This document shows, piece by piece, positions 22,737 to 33,794 of a stretch of 64,000 nt of DNA. Within the stretch, counting starts at the first letter, position 1, and every line of letters begins with the position of its first letter. A model generated the notes under the pieces. The model was not told the origin of the DNA. It searched no databases and was given only the letters and a program-made list of their open reading frames with translations. This DNA comes from Macropodus opercularis (taxonomy: Eukaryota > Chordata > Actinopteri > Anabantiformes > Osphronemidae). A program made the translations under genes and the position numbers. The stretch lies in NCBI GenBank assembly GCA_030770545.1, contig CM061092.1:20647501-20711500 (forward strand), given 5' to 3'.

Positions 22737-23137
22737 TCATTGTTGGGGGAAATCCTCTGGTTCCCACACAGGAAACTGACCCCCTGGTGCAAGACTGGCG
22801 TGAGGTGACATTCTCTGGCGAAATGCCCCGGCTGACCGCAGCAGTAGCATATCCACTCCCCCGACATGCCCCTTCCCCTCCCGGATCCCCGTCCCAGATA
22901 GCCACGGCCCCCCCTGGGTTGACCCCTACCGTACTGCTGTGGGTAATATGAGCCTTGTGTATTGGATGGCCCGTGTCCATACTGAGGGTGGCCTGGAACC
23001 CAGAATGGAGAGGGCAATAAATCTGGGTTATCAGGAACCTGTGTAGCCTGTTGCAACATCTGTTTTTCTACCTTATCTTTCTTCTTAACATCATTAGTCT
23101 CTTGTCTTACCTTCTGTAACTGTAACCTAAGCAGCTG
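22715..23137 (-). CDS. gag: ERV-A Gag C-terminal part: nucleocapsid
   Basis: Open in a different frame from the capsid part, running from the A7 run at 23138-23144 to the TAG at 22715-22717. It has a Gly/Arg/Tyr-rich stretch and then one CCHC zinc knuckle (CYCCGQPGHFAREC), the RNA-binding signature of nucleocapsid. Its reading frame continues the capsid frame apart from the one-base change at the A7 run. It overlaps the start of the pol frame by 22 nt. The nucleocapsid coding material is therefore intact, but its connection to capsid is broken in this assembly. Confidence 0.85.
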   Translation of the reverse strand, partial: QLLRLQLQKVRQETNDVKKKDKVEKQMLQQATQVPDNPDLLPSPFWVPGHPQYGHGPSNTQGSYYPQQYGRGQPRGGRGYLGRGSGRGRGMSGEWICYCCGQPGHFARECHLTPVLHQGVSFLCGNQRISPNNEEAHREA

Positions 23138-24764
23138 TTTTTTTCAATTCCTCCATTTCTGAACCTTCCTCTTCCTCTTTCTGCTGTGCCTTATGTAAAT
23201 GGTGCAACAGGTGGCGTTCCCACGTCTCAGTGGAACCTCCCGGTGCATCTGGATTATCTTCCATGCTTTGTCTTACTTCTTTTGACACTCCCTTTAACAC
23301 TGCTCGCCTGAACAACTCCTCTTGCATTTGAGTGGAGTGTGGGTGCACCCCCGTAGCATCAACCCATTCTGTTTTACACCTATGTAAAAAAGTGGCCGGT
23401 TTCTCCCCCTTCTTAGGTGTACACGTGATCTGATGTGTCTGGCCTCTAGGGGCCGGGAAACGTTCTCTCATAGCTCTACCCACATTTGTGGCCCACTGGT
23501 CAATTGGCTCACTATCATCTACCATCAACAGTCCTGCTCTTGCCTCTATTTGTTCTACTTCCCAGGTGGACATAATCTGCCCCATCAGGGCCCTCCAATC
23601 ACCTACTCCCAGTCTCTGGCCCATGGTCAACTGCTCCAACTTGCTCAACCACCTTCCCCCACCCTCTGTGGGATGTGGAAGTTTCTCTAAAATTGCTGTC
23701 ATGTCCCCAAACTGCCATGGTTTATATTGGATTCTGCCCCCTTTTGAAAGCAAGGGGTATTGGTGGTGTATGTGGTCACCACCTGGTGCTGAATTACGTC
23801 TAGGTCTAAGGTCATATCTATGGGACACGGGTGGCTCATCTGTGTGTGTTGTCAGTTTTCCCTTAATGGTGACGTCAATCCCTGCTTGACTCCTCCTTTC
23901 ACTCTCCTCTTGTCTCCTACTTTCCCTTCTTCTCCTGTTTCTAAAAGCTTCCTCTCCTTCTTCGTCACTTTGCATGCTTCTACTTTCTCCTTCTAACTCT
24001 ATCCCTGACTTCCATCCTATTGCCTGTTCCTCCTTCCTCATCTCTTTTCTCTTAATTAATTCCTGATCTTGCTGCTGAGCTGCAGCAAGCGCACGCATCG
24101 TTTCCCTAGTTTCGTTATCTCTGCTCCAATCTACTCCACTGGCTCCTCCACTGTCCTGCTGCTCCTCTACATCTAACTGACCTCCCTTCACATTCCACAG
24201 AGGCATCTGTTTATACGGTGGGGGCAGCGTAGTAAGTGCAGATGTGTGCTTTAAATCAGGATAGATGTTTACATATGTCGGTGGTCGTGTCTGCCCTACT
24301 GTGGTGTGTGGTGTTAACTCTGTCTCCTGTTTTTTCACTGAACTATCAGTGAGTTCCTGTTGTTTGTCTTTCCCTATTTTTGCAATAATTTTAGTTCCCC
24401 ATGCTGCCAATGCCATATTGTGCACTATACGCCTATTTTCCTCTTTTTGTTCTAATTCTGTTTTCCACTTTCTCTTCACGATTAAACCTTTTACTTCTTC
24501 TTTGCTGTGTTCTTTTGTTGCCTGTAATGCAGCCACATCCTCCCTGGCTAAAACTTCTGCTAGATCTCCTCTGTCCTCATCTTTCCAAACTCCCTTCTTT
24601 TTTAATTCTTCATATTTACCATCATAAATTTTTCTTTGTCGATCTCGATCTTTCTTTTCAAAACCACTTATCAACTGTTCACGAGCTTTTTTCCACTGAT
24701 TCAACATTGTCAGTGGCCTGCAGCCGCCTTCATCAACACCCTCTAGATCAAATTCACTCTCCAT
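23127..24764 (-). CDS. gag: ERV-A Gag: matrix and capsid
   Basis: 545-codon frame for the virion core polyprotein. The N-terminal 150 residues are Lys/Glu-rich and likely helical. There is no Gly at position 2, so no N-myristoylation signal is visible. Late-domain candidates are PPTY at 161-164 and PPPY at 181-184. The capsid part includes the region around GEKPATFLHRCKTEW with a following helix, resembling the retroviral major homology region. The frame ends at a TAG just after an A7 run, which separates it from the zinc-knuckle part. Confidence 0.88.
   Translation of the reverse strand: MESEFDLEGVDEGGCRPLTMLNQWKKAREQLISGFEKKDRDRQRKIYDGKYEELKKKGVWKDEDRGDLAEVLAREDVAALQATKEHSKEEVKGLIVKRKWKTELEQKEENRRIVHNMALAAWGTKIIAKIGKDKQQELTDSSVKKQETELTPHTTVGQTRPPTYVNIYPDLKHTSALTTLPPPYKQMPLWNVKGGQLDVEEQQDSGGASGVDWSRDNETRETMRALAAAQQQDQELIKRKEMRKEEQAIGWKSGIELEGESRSMQSDEEGEEAFRNRRRRESRRQEESERRSQAGIDVTIKGKLTTHTDEPPVSHRYDLRPRRNSAPGGDHIHHQYPLLSKGGRIQYKPWQFGDMTAILEKLPHPTEGGGRWLSKLEQLTMGQRLGVGDWRALMGQIMSTWEVEQIEARAGLLMVDDSEPIDQWATNVGRAMRERFPAPRGQTHQITCTPKKGEKPATFLHRCKTEWVDATGVHPHSTQMQEELFRRAVLKGVSKEVRQSMEDNPDAPGGSTETWERHLLHHLHKAQQKEEEEGSEMEELKKTAA
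23138..23144 (-). other. A7 homopolymer at the gag frame break
   Basis: Seven As on the minus strand (seven Ts on plus). The open frame changes by one base here: capsid runs out at 23127 while the nucleocapsid frame opens immediately after the run. It could be a true frameshift mutation, a sequencing or assembly error, or less likely a programmed slip site. Confidence 0.8.
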
Positions 24765-25743
24765 TTTTCTCCTCCTGAGATTTCACTTCTCTCACTCACA
24801 GGAGTGAGAAAGAAAAAACAAACAAACAAACAAACAAGCAAACAAAACACTTTGTTATCACCGTTAGATTTCCACTCTCTCACCGGTGACTTTTCAACTC
24901 TTCAACACATCAACAACTATTCCACTAACTTGCAATATTTTAAGGGAGCACCAAATCCCTAGGGGTCCTACACCCGGAATCTTTCAGACACTGCCCCTTT
25001 TTTTTTTCTTTTTGTTATTAATTTGTGTCTGTAGCTTTCCAACTGGTGGCCGTAATTTTAGTTGTATCACAACAGAGGTTCACAACTCAGTCTTTTAAGG
25101 GAGCACCAAATCCCTAGGTTCTACCAAACCGGAATCTTTCAGACACTTCACCCTTTTTTTTTTTGTCTTTTAATTTTTAATTTGTGTCTGCAGTTTTCCA
25201 ACTAGTGGCCGTAATTTTAGTTGTATCACAACAGAGGTTCACAACTCAGTCTTTTAAGGGAGCACCAAATCCCTAGGTTCTACCAAACCGGAATCTTTCA
25301 GACACTTCCCTTTTTTTTTTTTTTCTTTTTGTTTTTAATTTGTGTCTGCAGTTTTCCAACTAGTGGCCGTAATTTTAGTTGTATCACTACCACAACAGAG
25401 GTTCACAACTCAGTATTTTAATGTCCTTGTCAGGACATTATAGGCACCACACCCGTGATTTCACTTCTCTTATCCTTTTTACTCTTTTACTTTTAACTTA
25501 TCTCTTATCCTTTTTCTTTTTTACTTTTAACTTTACTCTTATCCTTTTTCTTTTTTAATTAATTATTATTCTTCAAATTTTAATTTACAGAACTGGATTC
25601 CTATCCATGACACAGTTATTTTAGAGTTTTCAATATGCAGAAATTTGAAACTTAACAGGTTTTCTGCTTACCTTGTTTTTGCCCGGGCTACTGTGTCACA
25701 AACAGGTCCTCAGTTCTCGTTCCAAATCTGTCTCTCCTTCACC
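24765..25743 (-). other. ERV-A 5' leader
   Basis: About 980 bp between primer site and gag, with no long coding frame that I trust. It contains a triplicated segment of about 157 bp (24941-25421, given separately), a CAAA-type simple run near 24817-24845, and pyrimidine-rich plus-strand stretches at 25470-25570. Packaging or translation signals are expected in such a leader but I cannot locate them. Confidence 0.7.
24941..25421 (-). repeat. Threefold tandem repeat in the ERV-A leader
   Basis: On the plus strand TAAGGGAGCACCAAATCCCT starts copies at 24941, 25096 and 25255 (spacing 155 and 159 bp). Each copy includes a poly(T) run of varying length and the stretch GTGGCCGTAATTTTAGTTG. Copies 2 and 3 are more alike than copy 1. 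Confidence 0.9.
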
Positions 25744-25761
25744 ATCACGTCGGGGTCACCA
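25744..25761 (-). other. ERV-A primer binding site (tRNA-Trp)
   Basis: The minus strand reads TGGTGACCCCGACGTGAT, an 18-nt perfect complement of the 3' end of vertebrate tRNA-Trp including CCA, three bases inside the 5' LTR. The same primer is used by avian leukosis viruses. Confidence 0.93.
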
Positions 25762-25764
25762 AAT

Positions 25765-26314
25765 TGTTGAGCTGCTCTCCCAATCCCAGCTCTGCGCGTT
25801 CGTTGAATGATGAGGAGAAACGTCTGATAAAAATCAGTCTTACTTTTATTTCAAACTTGAAGAATAATAATGTACAGGCCTGGGTCAGTCTGTCCCTATA
25901 CTATACAGCATATAGTCAGGGCACGAAGTCTGACTGACACTGTCTGTCCCTCGACCCACACTTTTATGCTGGACAGAGCGTCTTTCTGTGGTGTAACAGG
26001 ATCCTGATTCCGTGGTCTGGTGTTCGTCTCCATGGCTGGTTTATTGGTGTCTTATCTTCTCCGTTGCTTTGTGGTCCCATCACCTATGGATCCAAGCACA
26101 TTCCTTCTGCAGACATTCACATGTTTCACTCCCTACTTATCTTATTTTCTGCCGTGTCTGGGTGCATCTGGTTCCTCTACTATTCTCTAAATCTGATGTG
26201 TGTGTTTCAAACTATACTTTAATGCAATCGGCTTGTTCTGTTTTCTGCATGCATCCTACTATCTAAGCTTTCAACTACTATTTTAACTACTACTTAACTA
26301 TTTAGATTCCTACA
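25765..26314 (-). repeat. ERV-A 5' LTR
   Basis: 550 bp. TATA-like CATAAAA at 25962-25968 and AATAAA at 25845-25850, both on the minus strand. It ends at the TGGT target duplication (26315-26318). I see no difference from the 3' LTR. Confidence 0.93.
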
Positions 26315-29300
26315 TGGTTCAGATACCTCTGACTTCTCGACCTGACTTCCTCGGCAGACAGAACAGTTGTCCAGCAATCGTAGGTTTGGTGGGTCAACTG
26401 ACTCGGTTCCGTAGGAGACAGGTCAGTCATAAAGCAATCATTGGATCGGTGTTTCAATGGAATTTGACTGTGCTATTTGTGTTCCACAAGTGACACGGCA
26501 TTTGTCCACCAGTCGTAGGTTTCGTGATTTCATTGACTATGTCTCTGTGAGTTGAGTTCCTCAGGAGACAAAACAGTGTTTCACCAATCGTAGGTTTCGT
26601 GATTTCATTGACTATGTCTCTGAGTTGAGTTCCTCAGGAGACAAAACAGTGTTTCACCAATCGTAGGTTTTGTGATTTCATTGACTATGTCTCTGTGAGT
26701 TGAGTTCCTCAGGAGACAAAACAGTGTTTCACCAATCATAGGTTTGGTGTTTCAGATGCCTCTGACCTCTAGACCTGACTTCCTCAGGAGACAGAACAGT
26801 TGTCTACCAATCGTAGGATTGGTGGTTCAATTGAGTCCGTTCCTTAGGAGACAGGTCAGTTGTCAGCCATTCATTGAAACACTTGTTCAAATGATTGTTA
26901 CTGTGTTGTTTGTGTTCCGGAAGGGACAAAGCATTCGCCCACCTATCGGAGGATAGGTGTTTTTAATAACGCTTTGTTGTTTTTGAGTTTGTCAAGGTAC
27001 AGAGCAGTCGTCGGTGGTTCCATTGACGCCTACTACTTGACCTGAGTTACAGAGGGAGCAGAGCAGTTGTTCTCCAGTCATTGAGTTGGTGGGTGAAATG
27101 TCTCTGGCTCTTTTCCTTGTATTCCTCAGGTTATAGAGCAGTGGTCCACCAGTCGTAGGATTGGTGGTTCAGATACCTCTGACTTCTTGACCTGACTTCC
27201 TCGGCAGACAGAACAGTTGTCCAGCAATCGTAGGTTTGGTGGGTCAACTGACTCGGTTCCGTAGGAGACAGGTCAGTCATAAAGCAATCATTGGATCGGT
27301 GTTTCAATGGAATTTGACTGTGCTATTTGTGTTCCACAAGTGACACGGCATTTGTCCACCAGTCGTAGGTTTCGTGATTTCATTGACTATGTCTCTGTGA
27401 GTTGAGTTCCTCAGGAGACAAAACAGTGTTTCACCAATCGTAGGTTTCGTGATTTCATTGACTATGTCTCTGTGAGTTGAGTTCCTCAGGAGACAAAACA
27501 ATGTTTCACCAATCATAGGTTTGGTGTTTCAGATGCCTCTGACCTCTAGACCTGACTTCCTCAGGAGACAGAACAGTTGTCTACCAATCGTAGGATTGGT
27601 GGTTCAATTGAGTCAGTTCCTTAGGAGACAGGTCAGTTGTCAGCCATTCATTGAAACACTTGTTCAAATGATTGTTACTGTGTTGTTTGTGTTCCGGAAG
27701 GGACAAAGCATTCGCCCACCTATCGGAGGATAGGTGTTTTTAATAACGCTTTGTTGTTTTTGAGTTTGTCAAGGTGCAGAGCAGTCGTCGGTGGTTCCAT
27801 TGACGCCTACCACTTGACCTGAGTTACAGAGGGAGCAGAGCAGTTGTTCTCCAGTCATTGAGTTGGTGGGTGAAATGTCTCTGGCTCTTTTCCTTGTGTT
27901 CCTCAGGTTATAGAGCAGTGGTCCACCAGTCGTAGGATTGGTGGTTCAGATACCTCTGACTTCCTTGGCAGACAGAACAGTTGTCCAGCAATCGTAGGTT
28001 TGGTGGGTCAACTGACTCTGTTCCGTAGGAGACAGGTCAGTCATAAAGCAATCATTGGATCGGTGTTTCAATGGAATTTGACTGTGCTATTTGTGTTCCA
28101 CAAGTGACACGGCATTTGTCCACCAATCGTAGGTTTCGTGATTTCATTGACTATGTCTCTGTGAGTTGAGTTCCTCAGGAGACAAAACAGTGTTTCACCA
28201 ATCATAGGTTTGGTGTTTCAGATACCTCTGACCTCTAGACCTGACTTCCTCAGGAGACAGAACAGTTGTCTACCAATCGTAGGATTGGTGGTTCAATTGA
28301 GTCAGTTCCTTAGGAGACAGGTCAGTTGTCAGCCATTCATTGAAACACTTGTTCAAATGATTGTTACTGTGTTGTTTGTGTTCCGGAAGGGACAAAGCAT
28401 TCGCCCACCTATCGGAGGATAGGTGTTTTTTAATAACGCTTTGTTGTTTTTGAGTTTGTCAAGGTACAGAGCAGTCGTCGGTGGTTCCATTGACGCCTAC
28501 TACTTGACCTGAGTTACAGAGGGAGCAGAGCAGTTGTTCTCCAGTCATTGAGTTGGTGGGTGAAATGTCTCTGGCTCTTTTCCTTGTGTTCCTCAGGTTA
28601 TAGAGCAGTGGTCCACCAGTCGTAGGATTGGTGGTTCAGATACCTCTGACTTCCTCGGCAGACAGAACAGTTGTCCAGCAATCGTAGGTTTGGTGGGTCA
28701 ACTGACTCGGTTCCGTAGGAGACAGGTCAGTCATAAAGCAATCATTGGATTGGTGTTTCAATGGAATTTGACTGTGCTATTTGTGTTCCACAAGTGACAC
28801 GGCATTTGTCCACCAATCGTAGGTTTCGTGATTTCATTGACTATGTCTCTGTGAGTTGAGTTCCTCAGGAGACAAAACAGTGTTTCACCAATCGTAGGTT
28901 TCGTGATTTCATTGACTATGTCTCTGTGAGTTGAGTTCCTCAGGAGACAAAACAGTGTTTCACCAATCGTAGGTTTCGTGATTTCATTGACTATGTCTCT
29001 GTGAGTTGAGTTCCTCAGGAGACAAAACAATGTTTCACCAATCATAGGTTTGGTGTTTCAGATGCCTCTGACCTCTAGACCTGACTTCCTCAGGAGACAG
29101 AACAGTTGTCTACCAATCGTAGGATTGGTGGTTCAATTGAGTCCGTTCCTTAGGAGACAGGTCAGTTGTCAGCCATTCATTGAAACACTTGTTCAAATGA
29201 TTGTTACTGTGTTGTTTGTGTTCCGGAAGGGACAAAGCATTCGCCCACCTATCGGAGGATAGGTGTTTTTAATAACGCTTTGTTGTTTTTGAGTTTGTCA

Positions 29301-32300
29301 AGGTACAGAGCAGTCGTCGGTGGTTCCATTGACGCCTACTACTTGACCTGAGTTACAGAGGGAGCAGAGCAGTTGTTCTCCAGTCATTGAGTTGGTGGGT
29401 GAAATGTCTCTGGCTCTTTTCCTTGTGTTCCTCAGGTTATAGAGCAGTGGTCCACCAGTCGTAGGATTGGTGGTTCAGATACCTCTGACTTCTTGACCTG
29501 ACTTCCTCGGCAGACAGAACAGTTGTCCAGCAATCGTAGGTTTGGTGGGTCAACTGACTCGGTTCCGTAAGAGACAGGTCAGTCATAAAGCAATTATTGG
29601 ATCGGTGTTTCAATGGAATTTGACTGTGCTATTTGTGTTCCACAAGTGACACGGCATTTGTCCACCAGTCGTAGGTTTCGTGATTTCATTGACTATGTCT
29701 CTGTGAGTTGAGTTCCTCAGGAGACAAAACAATGTTTCACCAATCATAGGTTTGGTGGTTCAGATGCCTCTGACCTCTAGACCTGACTTCCTCAGGAGAC
29801 AGAACAGTTGTCTACCAATCGTAGGATTGGTGGTTCAATTGAGTCCGTTCCTTAGGAGACAGGTCAGTTGTCAGCCATTCATTGAAACACTTGTTCAAAT
29901 GATTGTTACTGTGTTGTTTGTGTTCCGGAAGGGACAAAGCATTCGCCCACCTATAGGTGTTTTTAATAACGCTTTGTTGTTTTTGAGTTTGTCAAGGTAC
30001 AGAGCAGTCGTCGGTGGTTCCATTGACGCCTACTACTTGACCTGAGTTACATAGGGAGCAGAGCAGTTGTTCTCTAGTCATTGAGTTGGTGGGTGAAATG
30101 TCTCTGGCTCTTTTCCTTGTGTTCCTCAGGTTATAGAGCAGTGGTCCACCAGTCGTAGGATTGGTGGTTCAGATACCTCTGACTTCTCGACCTGACTTCC
30201 TCGGCAGACAGAACAGTTGTCCAGCAATCGTAGGTTTGGTGGGTCAACTGACTCGGTTCCGTAGGAGACAGGTCAGTCATAAAGCAATCATTGGATCGGT
30301 GTTTCAATGGAATTTGACTGTGCTATTTGTGTTCCACAAGTGACACGGCATTTGTCCACCAGTCGTAGGTTTCGTGATTTCATTGACTATGTCTCTGTGA
30401 GTTGAGTTCCTCAGGAGACAAAACAGTGTTTCACCAATCGTAGGTTTCGTGATTTCATTGACTATGTCTCTGAGTTGAGTTCCTCAGGAGACAAAACAAT
30501 GTTTCACCAATCATAGGTTTGGTGTTTCAGATGCCTCTGACCTCGAGACCTGACTTCCTCAGGAGACAGAACAGTTGTCTACCAATCGTAGGATTGGTGG
30601 TTCAATTGAGTCCGTTCCTTAGGAGACAGGTCAGTTGTCAGCCATTCATTGAAACACTTGTTCAAATGATTGTTACTGTGTTGTTTGTGTTCCGGAAGGG
30701 ACAAAGCATTCGCCCACCTATCGGAGGATAGGTGTTTTTAATAACGCTTTGTTGTTTTTGAGTTTGTCAAGGTACAGAGCAGTCGTCGGTGGTTCCATTG
30801 ACGCCTACTACTTGACCTGAGTTACAGAGGGAGCAGAGCAGTTGTTCTCCAGTCATTGAGTTGGTGGGTGAAATGTCTCTGGCTCTTTTCCTTGTATTCC
30901 TCAGGTTATAGAGCAGTGGTCCACCAGTCGTAGGATTGGTGGTTCAGATACCTCTGACTTCTTGACCTGACTTCCTCGGCAGACAGAACAGTTGTCCAGC
31001 AATCGTAGGTTTGGTGGGTCAACTGACTCGGTTCCGTAGGAGACAGGTCAGTCATAAAGCAATCATTGGATCGGTGTTTCAATGGAATTTGACTGTGCTA
31101 TTTGTGTTCCACAAGTGACACGGCATTTGTCCACCAGTCGTAGGTTTCGTGATTTCATTGACTATGTCTCTGTGAGTTGAGTTCCTCAGGAGACAAAACA
31201 GTGTTTCACCAATCGTAGGTTTCGTGATTTCATTGACTATGTCTCTGTGAGTTGAGTTCCTCAGGAGACAAAACAATGTTTCACCAATCATAGGTTTGGT
31301 GTTTCAGATGCCTCTGACCTCTAGACCTGACTTCCTCAGGAGACAGAACAGTTGTCTACCAATCGTAGGATTGGTGGTTCAATTGAGTCAGTTCCTTAGG
31401 AGACAGGTCAGTTGTCAGCCATTCATTGAAACACTTGTTCAAATGATTGTTACTGTGTTGTTTGTGTTCCGGAAGGGACAAAGCATTCGCCCACCTATCG
31501 GAGGATAGGTGTTTTTAATAACGCTTTGTTGTTTTTGAGTTTGTCAAGGTGCAGAGCAGTCGTCGGTGGTTCCATTGACGCCTACCACTTGACCTGAGTT
31601 ACAGAGGGAGCAGAGCAGTTGTTCTCCAGTCATTGAGTTGGTGGGTGAAATGTCTCTGGCTCTTTTCCTTGTGTTCCTCAGGTTATAGAGCAGTGGTCCA
31701 CCAGTCGTAGGATTGGTGGTTCAGATCCCTCTGACTTCTTGACCTGACTTCCTCGGCAGACAGAACAGTTGTCCAGCAATCGTAGGTTTGGTGGGTCAAC
31801 TGACTCGGTTCCGTAGGAGACAGGTCAGTTGTCAGCCATTCATTGAAACACTTGTTCAAATGATTGTTACTGTGTTGTTTGTGTTCCGGAAGGGACAAAG
31901 CATTCGCCCACCTATCGGAGGATAGGTGTTTTTAATAACGCTTTGTTGTTTTTGAGTTTGTCAAGGTACAGAGCAGTCGTCGGTGGTTCCATTGACGCCT
32001 ACTACTTGACCTGAGTTACAGAGAGAGCAGAGCAGTTGTTCTCTAGTCATTGAGTTGGTGGGTGAAATGTCTCTGGCTCTATTCCTTGTGTTCCTCAGGT
32101 TATAGAGCAGTGGTCCACCAGTCGTAGGATTGGTGGTTCAGATACCTCTGACTTCCTCGGCAGACAGAACAGTTGTCCAGCAATCGTAGGTTTCGTGATT
32201 TCATTGACTATGTCTCTGTGAGTTGAGTTCCTCAGGACACAAAACAGTGTTTCACCAATCGTAGGTTTCGTGATTTCATTGACTATGTCTCTGTGAGTTG

Positions 32301-33794
32301 AGTTCCTCAGGAGACAAAACAATGTTTCACCAATCATAGCTTTGGTGTTTCAGATGCCTCTGACCTCTAGACCTGACTTCCTCAGGAGACAGAACAGTTG
32401 TCTACCAATCGTAGGATTGGTGGTTCAATTGAGTCAGTTCCTTAGGAGACAGGACAGTTGTCAGCCATTCATTGAAACACTTGTTCAAATGATTGTTACT
32501 GTGTTGTTTGTGTTCCGGAAGGGACAAAGCATTCGCCCACCTATCGGAGGATAGGTGTTTTTAATAACGCTTTGTTGTTTTTGAGTTTGTCGAGGTACAG
32601 AGCAGTCGTCGGTGGTTCCATTGACGCCTACCACTTGACCTGAGTTACAGAGGGAGCAGAGCAGTTGTTCTCCAGTCATTGAGTTGGTGGGTGAAATGTC
32701 TCTGGCTCTATTCCTTGTATTCCTCAGGTTATAGAGCAGTGGTCCACCAGTCGTAGGATTGGTGGTTCAGATACCTCTGACTTCTTGACCTGACTTCCTC
32801 GGCAGACAGAACAGTTGTCCAGCAATCGTAGGTTTGGTGGGTCAACTGACTCGGTTCCATAGGAGACAGGTCAGTCATAAAGCAATCATTGGATCGGTGT
32901 TTCAATGGAATTTGACTGTGCTATTTGTGTTCCACAAGTGACACGGCATTTGTCCACCAATCGTAGGTTTCGTGATTTCATTGACTATGTCTCTGTGAGT
33001 TGAGTTCCTCAGGAGACAAAACAATGTTTCACCAATCATAGGTTTGGTGTTTCAGATGCCTCTGACCTCTAGACCTGACTTCCTCAGGAGACAGAACAGT
33101 TGTCTACCAATCGTAGGATTGGTGGTTCAATTGAGTCAGTTCCTTAGGAGACAGGTCAGTTGTCAGCCATTCATTGAAACACTTGTTCAAATGATTGTTA
33201 CTGTGTTGTTTGTGTTCCGGAAGGGACAAAGCATTCGCCCACCTATCGGAGGATAGGTGTTTTTAATAACGCTTTGTTGTTTTTGAGTTTGTCAAGGTAC
33301 AGAGCAGTCGTCGGTGGTTCCATTGACGCCTACCACTTGACCTGAGTTACAGAGGGAGCAGAGCAGTTGTTCTCCAGTCATTGAGTTGGTGGGTGAAATG
33401 TCTCTGGCTCTTTTCCTTGTGTTCCTCAGGTTATAGAGCAGTGGTCCACCAGTCGTAGGATTGGTGGTTCAGATCCCTCTGACTTCTTGACCTGACTTCC
33501 TCGGCAGACAGAACAGTTGTCCAGCAATCGTAGGTTTGGTGGGTCAACTGACTCGGTTCCGTAGGAGACAGGTCAGTCATAAAGTAATCATTGGATCTGT
33601 GTTTCAATGGAATTTGACTGTGCTATTTGTGTTCCACAAGTGACACGGCATTTGTCCACCAATCGTAGGTTTCGTGATTCAGATGCTTCTGACCTCTAGA
33701 CCTGACTTCCTCGGCAGACAGAACAGTTGTCCAGCAATCGTAGGTTTGGTGGGTCAACTGACTCGGTTCCGTAGGAGACAGGTCAGTCATAAAG
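26315..33794. repeat. Satellite array, block 4, with the unoccupied provirus site
   Basis: Same higher-order satellite; equivalent points are spaced 777, 689, 840, 702, 767 and 777 bp apart. The stretch 26315 to about 27950 recurs at 30165 to about 31720 (offset 3775 over most of it). The flank left of ERV-A recurs before 30165, including the rare ACATAGGG, TTCTCTAGTC and CACCTATAGGTG variants. Around 31810 two monomer types are joined in an unusual order, suggesting unequal exchange. No gene is seen. Confidence 0.9.

Larger units (their letters stand above)
15854..26314 (-). mobile_element. ERV-A: complete minus-strand endogenous retrovirus
   Basis: The element is 10461 bp and bounded by two 550-bp LTRs that I cannot tell apart by eye. 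A 4-bp TGGT duplication lies at 15850-15853 and 26315-26318. In the minus direction it contains an LTR, a tRNA-Trp primer site, a long leader, gag, pol, env, a polypurine tract and an LTR. The gamma-type Env (CXXC in SU, CX6CC in TM) and the 4-bp duplication suggest a gamma-like retrovirus. Long open frames, matching LTRs and an intact target duplication indicate recent insertion. Visible breaks are a one-base frame change at an A7 run in gag and the frame change from the nucleocapsid frame to pol. Confidence 0.93.

Noticed and set aside
23138..23144. A7 run as a programmed -1 frameshift site between gag parts.
   Set aside because: The shift needed to enter the nucleocapsid frame is +1 rather than -1, and the run does not lie in the X XXY YYZ register; a homopolymer indel is simpler.
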